DNA from: Cerioporus squamosus
Taxonomy: Eukaryota; Basidiomycota; Agaricomycetes; Polyporales; Polyporaceae
DNA: 64,000 nt
Assembly: GCA_022592435.1 (NCBI GenBank)
Contig: JABYQS010000022.1
Location: 1 to 64,000, forward strand
Reading direction: 5' to 3'
The position numbers and the translations under genes are program-made. The notes under the pieces were generated by a model. The model searched no databases and was not told the origin of the DNA. It saw only the letters and a list, made by a program, of their open reading frames with translations. This document shows positions 54,805 to 64,000 of this stretch, piece after piece (within the stretch, counting starts at the first letter, position 1; every line of letters begins with the position of its first letter).

Positions 54805-54975
54805 GTCCAGCTGACAGCTGCACGCGTGGATATCTGTTGGGACTCAGTACTCAGTACTCAGCACTGAATTCAGCCGGGACTGGGTCGCCGAATAAGTGTA
54901 CTAGTACGTACAGCACGGATACAGAGAGCCCGTAGACCAGAAGGGACGTGCGACGGAGCGCCGTGTGCGGCCGTA
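54805..54975 (+). repeat. dispersed non-coding repeat, copy B
   Basis: Partner of the copy at 48.1 kb (blocks GTCCAGCTGACAGCT, AGCCGGGACTGGG, GTACGTACAGCA, CCGTAGAC, GGGACGTGCGACGGAGCGCC). It also has a local CAGTACT triplication (54845-54866). It lies downstream of YTM1. Confidence 0.65.
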
Positions 54976-55484
54976 CTCACAAGCTTCTCCACATAGAGCT
55001 TCGGGAATCGGCTTTCGTGCTCTATCTGCCCACATGTATGCATGGGCAATGGCCGGCCTGTCAAGTACGGTTTTCAAGCTTCACGAAGTCGTGGCTCGAG
55101 GCTTGAGACGCGCCATGCAGTCGCCTTCGCCTTCGCCTTCCCAGTCTGTAGCTCTGAAGTGTGATTGCATTCAGTGCACTTCGAGCTCGAGTGTGTTCTG
55201 CTTCTGAAGCGAAGTGAATCTCGACTCTCAAATGAATGGCGTGGTACGTACTGCGGGAAGCTGTAACCTCTCCCCCAGCACTCGATACCGAACTCGCCAT
55301 GCATGTCGAACTAAGGTACTCAATCGTAAGCTAGCGACATGAAGCCTAGCTCGGCCGCGAATACAGCAAGTTTCTCCTCCGATCCCGAGTCTCCCAGCCC
55401 GTCCCCGCTCGCACGCTCGCGCACCCGGCACCCGGCACACGCACACATGCTGCATCGCATCGCATCGTAAGCAAGTCAATGCGT

Positions 55485-55775
55485 AGCAGCAGCAGCAGCA
55501 GCAGCAGCAGTACGTACAGGCGCACACCAACAGCCGCAGATCGTGAGTCGTGCAACAAACAGCAGCAGCAACAGCAACAATAAGCTTAGGGTTCGTTCGA
55601 GTTCGTCACAGTCCGTTAGCTCATACCTCCCCTCTCCCTCCCCCCCCCCCTCCCACCAGCCCCGCCGCATGTCTCCGAGTCCATCGTATCGCCTATCGCC
55701 ACCCATGAGGCCTGAGGTCGTCTCCTATCGCCGTGTCGCCGTGTCGCCGTATCGCCGTATCGCCGTCTCATCGTC
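55485..55775. repeat. microsatellites downstream of the MFS gene
   Basis: (AGC)n at 55485-55510 and, more degenerate, 55560-55580 (AGCAGCAGCAACAGCAACAA), plus TCGCCGTGT/TCGCCGTAT nonamers at 55727-55770. Intergenic; the poly-Ala/Ser/Gln ORFs they create are not genes. Confidence 0.75.
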
Positions 55776-55971
55776 TTCGTCGCCCCGTCGTCCGATCGTC
55801 CGACCGTCCTGGGAGGGGCCGGGGCAGTCGTAGCCCGTCGTCCATCGTCCATCTTCCATCTTCGCAGCCAAGGTTCAAAACGTTCACACCAAGCCTCAAG
55901 GCATCGGCGTCGGCGATAGCTCGAGGCCATGGGACGGCATGCGTCATGGCAAGCCCCCCACACACACCTCG

Positions 55972-58806
55972 TCAGACCTGCGCATGTGCGAGCGAATGCG
56001 AGCTCGGGCTGGCGCTAGGGTTTTGGCTTTGACTGCGCCGTGGGGGATGTGGATGTGGCCGTGACTGTCGCGGTGCGTGCGCGCCTGCACTTGCTATCGA
56101 GTCACGGTGCCGGCGCACGAATATTGTCCGTGCGATGGTCATGAAGAGGACGCCGGCGACGATGCAGACCTGTTGTAAAGAGACCGATCAGAGATGCCCT
56201 TTCCTGTGAGATGCCTGAAGAGAAGTGAAGCGAGAGAGCCATCGACATCTGGCATGGGAGTGCCCGAGACGTGGGATGCGAGTTGCGCGAGAAGTGGGAT
56301 GCGAGACACAACCGGATGCAAGGCACGAGGCACGGGAATGCGACACCCGAACACCGTACGCTGCTCCCGTGCGCCACACCCCCTTACACGGGCGAAGGGA
56401 CGCGAACAACGGGAGTGGCGGGAGAGCGCAAGAAGAGCAGCGGAAACGATCAGAGAGGAGGAGACAGGAGAGAGGACGACGCACCCCGGCAAAGACGAGA
56501 GCCTTCCACCAGACGAGCGGGCCCCCTGCGCCGCCGTTCCCTCCCAGGAGCGCGCCAAAGATCGGCGTCCCAACGAGCATGGAGATGCCGACGAGCGAGA
56601 ACGCAAGGCCCATCCGCAGCCTGCGCACGCACGGTGACGGTGACGCAAGTCGCCGCATTCCGGGTGCGTGGGTGCGAGATGAGCCCAGATGAGCAGGTGC
56701 CGCGTGAAGCATGGAATGCCGAGCCCGAGCCCGAGCGAGGGACACGGAGATGGGACGTCAGAGACAGGTCCTGTAAGCTCATGGTTCAATCGAAGTAGGC
56801 AACGGTGTGAACGCACCCGAGCTCGCTGAGATCTGTGCACAGCAGGCCGAGCATGGGCGGGATGAGCGAGACGTCTGCGTTCAGCCATGCCGAGCGCGAA
56901 GTCGAAGGTCGGTCGTGCCGCCGGCGTAATTCGCGCAGGAGGATCGAGAAGGTGCCCGTGCGGGGATCAGGACGAGAACGCCCGGCGAACAGACGTCCGG
57001 TCATTAAAGAGGGCATATGGCGTGGTGCATGGGACGGACGGCCGTAGGTCGGTGGCGTGGGCGGAGGGGAGCGAAACAAATTAATCGAACATGACACACA
57101 AGGAGAGTCAGTCCATATGCGGTTAACACACTGCTGGGCTGCACTTACACGCCCCGGAGGAGAAACCAAACAGCACTGCCACGACAATGACGCCTGGTGT
57201 CGTCGTTGCGCCAAAGAGCGAAAAGATGAGCGCGGCGGAGGTGGCCATCGCGGGCAGCATCATGTTGTACACCCCGAGCTTGTCTGCGAGCGCGACGGGG
57301 ATCGTGCGCCCGAGGGTGCTGCCGGCGTTCAGGATGGCGAGCTGTACGAGTGCATGTGCAATGGGATGAGTGCTATCAGAAGGCTGTCAAGGATATGTAT
57401 TTGCGCACGATGTACGTCGTCACGGTCGCGTTGACGCTGTGATCCGCAGCGAACAGCTGTAGGTAAAAGACTGGTCCCAGTCAGCTCTGGGTTCCTGCTA
57501 TGACACACGGCAACATCGCTGCTCACATGGAACGAAGAGCCCTAGGTTCGTGCAGAAGGCACTGTGCGGATCTCGTCAGGATCCAGAGGGATGCCGGACG
57601 CTCGACGTGCTTAGAACTCACCCGAGAGCAGACCATGTGTACGCGGAGTCGCTGACGATGTGCCGCATCACCTTCACGCTGAAGGTGTCGCGCAGGCTCC
57701 GACCCTTTGGAGGAAGACGGGTGCGCATGATGCAATTCGCGATGGCCAGCAGCGCAGCGATCACTGCGCCGCTCGTGCGCACGCCGTTCGCGAAACCAAA
57801 GCTAGACATGGCGAAGAGGTGGTTGAGCATGATTGGGAAGACGATGCCGCCGCACGACGCGCCGGAGACGGCGACGCCCGTCGCAAGGGCGCGCCGTTTA
57901 CGGAAGTGGTGGGAGACGATGCTGAGTGAAGGAATGAACAGCATGCCGACGCCGAGCCCTACTCCCAAGCCCTGCGCGAGGAACACCTGCGCGGTCCGCG
58001 GATATCATTGGGTCTCTGTGAGTGTGGATCCACGGGCGCGGAGACGGGCAGTGCACGCACTTGATAGTAGTGGTCTTGTTGCGTCAGAGAGAGCATGAAT
58101 ATGGAGAACACAAGTAGAATGGACCCGGCGATCTGGACATGACGGCTGCCGCGGACGCTGGTTAATTCACCGAGTCCCCGATCAGCACAGCGCGACGGAC
58201 GAGACTCACAAATAGCCGGCATCGAAAGTGTGTCCGACGAGCACGCCCGGAGCGTACATGAGGAAGAGCTGGACGCTTCCTATCCAGCTGTGGCAGATGG
58301 GAGATGGGCCGCGGCAGAGAATATCAGATAAAAGAGAGACCGCGGGCAGAAGATCGGACCTGACCTGATGTTGGATGGAGACTCGTGGGAGAGGAATTCG
58401 CGCGTGTAGAAATCTGTGCGGGCAGGGTGAGATGGTGAGAGCCTGTGAGAGCGCGAAGGGAGACTGCCGTACCTTGGTAGACACCGAACGCGTTCAGATA
58501 GCTGCGGGGACGTGTCCAGAACAGATAGCGGGGCGACACGGAGAGCACTTACCCGAAGGTACAGAACTGGACCATCCAGCTGATCATGACGCGGGAAGAG
58601 ATTGGAAACAAGGTTCGCTTGGAAGAGCGAGCGTGAAACACTTACGCCCCGGCGATGGTGAGCCAGGCGGTGCGACCACCGTCTGGCGGCGTCGCACCCG
58701 CCATCCTGAGGTCCTCCGCGGCCTTCTCTGAGAGGTCATTGCGACTGCTACTGGAAATGGTGGTGCTCGTGTGGAACGAGGTCGCGGTCGTATGCTGGCC
58801 GGGCAT
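55972..58806 (-). CDS. MFS transporter, monocarboxylate-transporter (MCT) family
   Basis: Begins MPGQHTTATSFHTSTTISSS at 58806. TPPDGGRTAWLTIAGAW is the MCT signature before helix 1. Short exons then give FCTFGYLNAFGVYQ, DFYTREFLSHESPSNI, SVQLFLMYAPGVLVG and VQIAGSILLVFSIFMLSLTQ. A long exon follows: FLAQGLGVGLGVGMLFIPSL, HHFRKRRALATGVAVSGASC and GGIVFPIMLNHLF. The second half has LAILNAGSTLGRTIPVALAD, TTTPGVIVVAVLFGFSSGAY, VSLIPPMLGLLCTDLSELG, MRMGLAFSLVGISMLVGTPI and VCIVAGVLFMTIARTIFVRR. About 12 helices, plasma membrane. Fungal members of this family carry monocarboxylates or riboflavin-like and other small substrates; the substrate here is not predictable. At least eight introns. No frame errors seen. 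The C-terminal tail is His/Pro/Ser-rich. Confidence 0.85.
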
Positions 58807-60972
58807 GGTGCACGTCGACAGAGACTCAGCAGAGGCGGGAATGAAGGGCGAGAGCAGCCGGCATGCAAGCGGAGCAGAAGGCAGGGCAAGAGAACGAAGC
58901 GTGGGTGGTCGGGATGGTATATAAGATGACGGCGGGAGGAAGGGGCGAGAAGAAGAGACGAGGGCGGAGGACGGCTACTCGGGAGCTTTTGAACAACCGG
59001 GAAGGACGCGAGGGCGAGCGTGCGAGGGGCGTGCACGACCCATTCACAGCGGGTTCGCAAGACAGATGAAGCACTCCTCCTGCTCATCTTCCCTGTCACG
59101 GCCGCAAGTTACTCTGCTTGCCTCTTTCGGCTCCCGCAGCTTTACGTTTCGCAGGGCAAGCTGGGCCGGCACACGGGTAAGTTTGGAAACACCATCTGTG
59201 GTCCTCCGACGATGCGAAACATACCGTCTGTTCTGATGGCCGGCGGCGGTGCCAGTATCATAGAGTGCTCCTAGTGCTCCTGCGCACGGCTCGTGGGCTC
59301 TGCAGCAACAGGACACCTCCCCGAAGACGAACCTGGCCTGCGCGCACTCCGCGGCCACGACAACCGGCCTGGCCATCGATCTTCTCGACGTTCTCGCCCC
59401 GTGTTACGTTCAAGAACCGTCGATGCTTGTTTCGACTGCCACTGCCAGTGCCAAAGCGCACCCCAGAATCTTCTCCGCCCATGTCGGTAACCAGCCACCC
59501 CGGCGTCTTCATCATCTGCGCCAAGCTACCATCCTCGGAACTCTGTCTGCAAGCCGGCATTCCCATGCGCGCTGTATCAACGTCAGCGGACACACCGAGC
59601 CTTACGATGCTTGACCACGCTTGGGGAAAATCCGCACCGACATTGGCTCGGCCTGCACGGCGTCGCGACGTTCAGATCATGACATCTCGAGTATGCACGA
59701 GCCTGGCGCAGTGCTGCAGACCTTGGCCCGTCGTCCGAAAGCAGATATTCGGACGTGGTGGTGCCACTTAGGCACTCGTTCCGCTTGCTACGCGCTTTAG
59801 CAGGCATCCAAGCGCGGTCTGCGTGTCCTCGAAACACGTTACACGCCTCGTCGTGCACTTTGATGGCCGAGCGACGGAGAGACCATTGCAGAGCAAACCC
59901 AGTGCGGTGTTTACCAATCAGGCATACTCGCGACGGCATTACTGCAGGCCTCTTCTCCCTGAAAGCGAGCAAGCTTCCATACTCGCGTCGCAGACCATCG
60001 TTGGTCACCGAAACAGACGAAGGACGTGCATATAATCGTACGAGGTGCGCGTGCATCTGGCCGCTTCTTTCTCACCTCATCCGGGATGTTCTTCTCCGTA
60101 CCGCGCGAAGAGAAACGTCGCAGCAGAGGGTGCGTGTTCTCCGCTAGGTGTGCGAGATGTGCGCGGAGGCAGGCAATCGGGTCATCTTGGAACCAGTAAC
60201 CTGCGACTGTTCCCTTCACGCCAGTCCATGGGTTCCCTCTCCGACAGACTCCGGAGGAGGGAATTGCTTTGCCAGACATACACGGAGCGCTCACCTTCTC
60301 AATACCATGTCCGAGTGGGTCCGACCGTCTCAATCGGGCATGGAATCTCTAGTGCGGGAGCAGGCGGAGAGTAGCCAGAGTCGTCGGTGACGGCCACACA
60401 AGGCTGGAAGACAAGTCTAAGCTGCCACTTGCCAGGACTTGCGGCCGAGGATGGAGCCTTGAGAGCAGCGCAACGTGGACAGTCAGCGTCGACCTGATTG
60501 CTGCTTGTATGCGCAGTCCGAGAGCTTCGAGTTCTGGAGCTGTCTCTGAGTTATCGCCAAAGCTCCTTGTCGTTCCAGTTCTGCGCATCCCAGTAGGTCT
60601 TCTATACAGCGGGCTCTTGCAGATAACGCGCGCTTGAGAGCGATGAGGCATTGTTGTCGCGAGAGGATGAGGAGGAGAGGCATGACGCGCGCCGACCGTG
60701 TCGCCGACCAGAGAGATGTGGCGCTTATGGGTAGATAAGATAACCTGGCAGGCGGCTATCTCCGGCGATGCCAGTGACGCATCGTGTCGGCTGCAAAGTT
60801 AGCAACTAACGCTGCTCAGTACTAGTGCTGCCTCAGCTCGGCGCTGCAAGCACTCTGACTCTCCTCTTGGTCGCTCACGCACGAAGTCGCGCTTGCCTCG
60901 CTCTACAATCGCCTTGAGAGCGTGTTAATTTCTGCTTGTCTCTCACCCTGCTCTCGGACCTCCTTCACGGAC
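58807..60972. other. no gene supported
   Basis: Overlapping frames on both strands (59044-60056, 59265-60390) lack recognisable motifs. The stretch separates the 5' ends of the MFS gene and the ferredoxin gene, so it contains both promoters and could hide a diverged gene. Confidence 0.4.
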
Positions 60973-61913
60973 ATGTCAACCCGGACACTTCTCGGCAAGT
61001 TTGCTGCCCACCCGCCAGCCAGCATCACATCCGGGCAGCGAAAGTCACTGAGAATACATTCGCTACGACCACAGCCCTGTTTTTCCTCACACGCTCCGCT
61101 CTCGAGTCTTAGCACCACCCGTCGAGCTTGGCTTGCACGAACCGCGACAATCCCAAGTCCGCGAACCCGCCCCTTCCACTCCTCCCCAGGTCAGTAGCAA
61201 ACGACAGTCCACCGCTCATATCAGCACCTCAGCTCACACCTCGCAGCATCAAATCATGGAGGCGTCACTCGACCTCCACCCGGGACAGGGTACGCGACGT
61301 CCAGCCCGTCCTCCCGCCGTCTGACTCACGCAACCCGCACAGAATCAAAGTCCACTTCAAGGACTCGAAGGGCAATCTGCTGAAGACGGTGGAGGCCAAC
61401 GAAGGCGACGACATCCTGAGCATAGCGCACGAGTACGACATCGACCTCGAAGGTACGTCCCCCTCGCTCCCCTTCGCGCTACCGCGTACCCCATACCCAT
61501 GCCGTCCTCCCTCTCTCCCCGCACCCCCGTCGCCCCACGGTGCGCAGGTGCCTGCGAGGGCTCAGTCGCATGCTCAACATGTCACGTCATCCTCGATCCC
61601 GAGTCGTACGACAAACTCCCCGAGCCAGAGGTCCGTCCGTCCGCGCTCAGCAGACTGCTCCCGCTCCCGCTCGCTCATCTCATCGCCCCTCCCTAGGACG
61701 ACGAGAACGACATGCTCGACATGGCCTTCGGCCTCACAGACACCTCCCGGCTAGGCTGCCAGGTTCGACTCACGCGCGACCTCGACGGTATCACCGCCAC
61801 GCTCCCCGCCGCGACGCGCAACATGTTCGTGGACGGTGCGTAGCCGCGGCTTGCATGTATGCAGAGTGTCTGATGCGGAGGACGGTGCAGGGAAGAAGCC
61901 CACCCATCACTAG
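60973..61913 (+). CDS. YAH1: mitochondrial adrenodoxin-type [2Fe-2S] ferredoxin (Yah1)
   Basis: Five exons: 60973-61189, 61225-61452, 61548-61630, 61697-61835, 61891-61913 (229 aa). A basic, Ser/Arg-rich presequence ([20 protein letters not shown] ... RPFHSSPG) is followed by [80 protein letters not shown] and [20 protein letters not shown]. The four cluster ligands follow C-x5-C-x2-C ... C ([10 protein letters not shown] and the Cys of RLGCQ). The last small exon gives KKPTHH. Yah1 delivers electrons for iron-sulfur cluster, heme A and coenzyme Q synthesis in the mitochondrial matrix. The intron between exons 1 and 2 is only 35 nt as read, so that junction is the least certain. Confidence 0.9.
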
Positions 61914-62751
61914 CCTCCCCGGGCCCGGGGCGGGGGTGCGAAAACTATTCGTCGTACTTACTTACTCATCCTCCTAATGCGTATGCATACACATCCAATC
62001 TCGACTCGGACGCCGCGCTCCTCATCCTGCCAGCGTGTGTCCTGCACGCGATCATGCGCCTGTGTCAGAAAGAGCTGCAAATGGATGTCGGTGAGTCCCT
62101 ACTCGACGCGGCCTACCTACTCCCCCTTGAGTGCACGCCAGTCCGTTCTTGGAGCCTGGAGGCGTCGCGCCTCTAGCCAAATAGGTGAGTACAAAAAGAT
62201 AGCGTCACGCTGGGCGCGTCCATCGTTGCGCGTGATTGTGGTCTTCAGAAGTCCATGCTCTCAGAGGTCAAGCAGAGGAGCGTTCGCTCCGACCTGTGAC
62301 TCCTTCCCGTCCGAACTATCTCGCCTCTACGCCGTCAGATGCCTGATTTTGATATCCGAGGTCCCGTTCTCGCTCGTTGGGAGATCGTGACTCGACCTGT
62401 CGCGTCTGGAGGCTCTCAGTTCCAGCTGTAGGGGTGCAACATACTCACACAATAGTAAAATACGTTGACCCGTATGCCAATGTGGCTCGATGTTGCGCTC
62501 CTGACCTTTATCTCCCACACGGCAAGCATCTCGTGTGTTTTGGGGGAAAGGATGCAAGTCACTCAGGGGAGAGAGAGGTCGGACTCGCCCTTTAACCACA
62601 TATCACGGAGCAGAAGCGCTTGATGTCTGCGTGCATCCCGATCGACATGATCACAACGCGTTCAACGCAAATTCCGAGGCCACTATAGCTTGCTCCACGC
62701 AATGCTATCACATTGACCCAGCATCATCTCCTCCACGCACGTAACATGTCG
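61914..62751. other. convergent intergenic region
   Basis: Between the 3' ends of the ferredoxin and URC4-like genes. No gene or clear repeat recognised. Confidence 0.45.
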
Positions 62752-64000
62752 TCAAAACACCGTCCCATCGCTCTCGATCTCAATCGGCGGCCCGCCCGTC
62801 GACGGCCGCTTCTGCAGCGCAATCTCGCGCCCGCCCTTCCACGTCGCGCTCTCGAGTACCTGCGCAAGCGTCAGCTGCTCCGCCGTCAGCCCGAGCTGCC
62901 TGCGGATCTCGTCCGCGATCCTGTCCCTGCACGCGAGAACGACACGTCAGCCAATCGCAAGTCGGTGCGCAAGAAGAGAGAAGAGGTTTGGTGAACGCAC
63001 AGCTCGATCACCGTCATCGCTCTCCACTCGATGATCGCGGGGTGCGACGGGGGCAGCTTGGGGATGCCCGTGTCGGGATCGGGGTACAGCACCGCGTCGA
63101 GCACGCCCTGGCGCAGCGAAAGGACTCCAAGATCGAGCAGCAAGCCGCCTGCAGCCGAGTCCCATCAGTTCTGTCTTCCTCCATTGACCGCTGCTGCGTC
63201 CAAACTCACCGTTACGATACTCAGGCAGCCCGGTCATGAACTCGATACCCTCGATCTCCACCCGAGCACCTTCTCGATCGGCTCGATGAGGCTGTAGGTG
63301 ATCCACCCGTCAGCTTGTGGAACGGCACGAGCTCGTCGCCCTCCGTGTACGTGCCCGCAGCGACGCTCGCCTTCTTGAGCGCGTTGCACGGCCAGACGTC
63401 GCCCAGCGGCTTGCCCCCGAGCGTCGTGCGCGTCGCGGGCCAGATCGGCGCGAGGCCATCGATGAGCGCGGTCCACAGCGCGAAGACGTGCACGCGTCTC
63501 GAGCCGTCGTTCTCCGTAATGGACTCCGATCGAGGAAGTCTGCGAGTGCGCCGGTCGTGAGCAACAGGTTACAGAGTCAGTCACAGTAGCAGAAATGAGA
63601 CGCACCGACGATATGGCCGGGGCGAGCGGCGGAGCCAAAGTACGTCGAGTTGGACTTGAGAGCTTTGCTGAGGTTGACGAGCAGGGACGAGCGTCCTTCC
63701 AGGCCGACCATAGGGTTGGCGTCGGTGACCTGCATCGCTTCGGCGACCTTGGGCGCAGTCACCTTCGACAGTCCCTCCGCTGTGTACATAGAGACAATCA
63801 GGCCCGGGTCCGTCACGCGCACACGCCCAGAAGCAAGCAGCCTACCGTCGACCTGGTGCGGATTGCTGCTATCCCCGGAGAAGAATCCCGCCTCGAACAT
63901 CGCGATGCTCGCCACGCCGAGACCCTCTGATCTCGTGAAACGCTGCCCGGAGCCCTCCTCCATGTACGTCCACCTGTTCCCGGCGCCGGCATCGAGCAGG
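62752..64000 (-). CDS. URC4: URC4/urg3-like uracil catabolism protein (DUF1688), 5' end outside window
   Basis: The reading from the right edge includes MEEGSGQRFTRSEGLGVASI, MFEAGFFSGD, LSKVTAPKVAEAMQVTDANP, MVGLEGRSSLLVNLSKALKS, FGSAARPGHIV, VFALWTALIDGLAPIWPATR, TTLGGKPLGDVWPCNALKKA, WITYSLIEPIEKVLG, VEIEGIEFMTGLPEYRNG and LPPSHPAIIEWRAMTVIEL. It ends LAQVLESATWKGGREIALQK ... IEIESDGTVF, the full C-terminal pattern of DUF1688. Urc4/urg3 is required for the URC uracil degradation pathway; its exact reaction is unsettled. In the assembled sequence the frame must shift three times (near 63260, 63306 and 63521), each a one-base loss in a short C/G run. The protein conservation argues these are sequence errors. 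Confidence 0.8.

Noticed and set aside
1..64000. CRISPR arrays, bacterial operons, riboswitches, rRNA or complete tRNA genes
   Set aside because: None seen; gene structure is eukaryotic throughout and repeats are not spaced like CRISPR units.

Overview
The window looks like nuclear DNA of a filamentous basidiomycete, most likely an Agaricomycete wood or litter decayer. Genes are split by many introns of about 50-65 nt with GT...AG ends and CTAAC/CTGAC-like branch points. The gene set includes an AA9 lytic polysaccharide monooxygenase, a HET-domain protein, basidiomycete-type seven-helix membrane proteins, and hAT, TET/JBP and Ty3/copia relics. I could not name a species. All calls come from reading the sequence and translations; no database search was possible.

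Layout. 1-12.4 kb is a repeat-rich, AT-richer compartment without an intact host gene. It holds a broken copia gag, a truncated Ty3 element with a full 5' LTR and a 3' LTR stub, a TET/JBP dioxygenase relic, a hAT transposase relic, an acidic coiled-coil ORF with an internal stop, a clean 271-bp MITE and a pyrimidine-rich minisatellite. 12.4-39.6 kb is gene-dense: a membrane-anchored histidine acid phosphatase, a sucrose-transporter-like carrier, a HET protein, a pair of EXD1-like 3'-5' exonuclease paralogs, a Spo7-like gene, a single-pass membrane protein, a DnaJ protein, a P450 pseudogene, a seven-helix protein, a second pair of exonuclease paralogs with an F-box gene between them, and an AA9 LPMO. 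39.6-45.2 kb has no gene I can support. 45.2-47.6 kb is a large F-box gene. 47.6-52.5 kb is gene-poor with repeats. 52.6-64 kb carries YTM1, a monocarboxylate-transporter-like MFS gene, a mitochondrial [2Fe-2S] ferredoxin and the 3' part of a URC4/urg3 (DUF1688) gene cut by the window edge.

The most distinctive feature is the four-copy family of EXD1-like DEDD exonucleases with a C-terminal four-cysteine motif. All four share one phase-1 intron at the same place. One copy has lost nearly every catalytic residue and has a frameshift, and its 3' end runs into a neighbour that has no start codon. The pair lies beside a HET gene, so a role in nucleic-acid surveillance or self/non-self recognition can be imagined, but this is speculation.

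A second window-wide observation is that several otherwise well-conserved genes (sugar carrier, SPO7, AA9, URC4 three times) carry single-base -1 frameshifts, mostly in short G/C runs. These look more like assembly errors than real pseudogenisation and matter for any automatic annotation.
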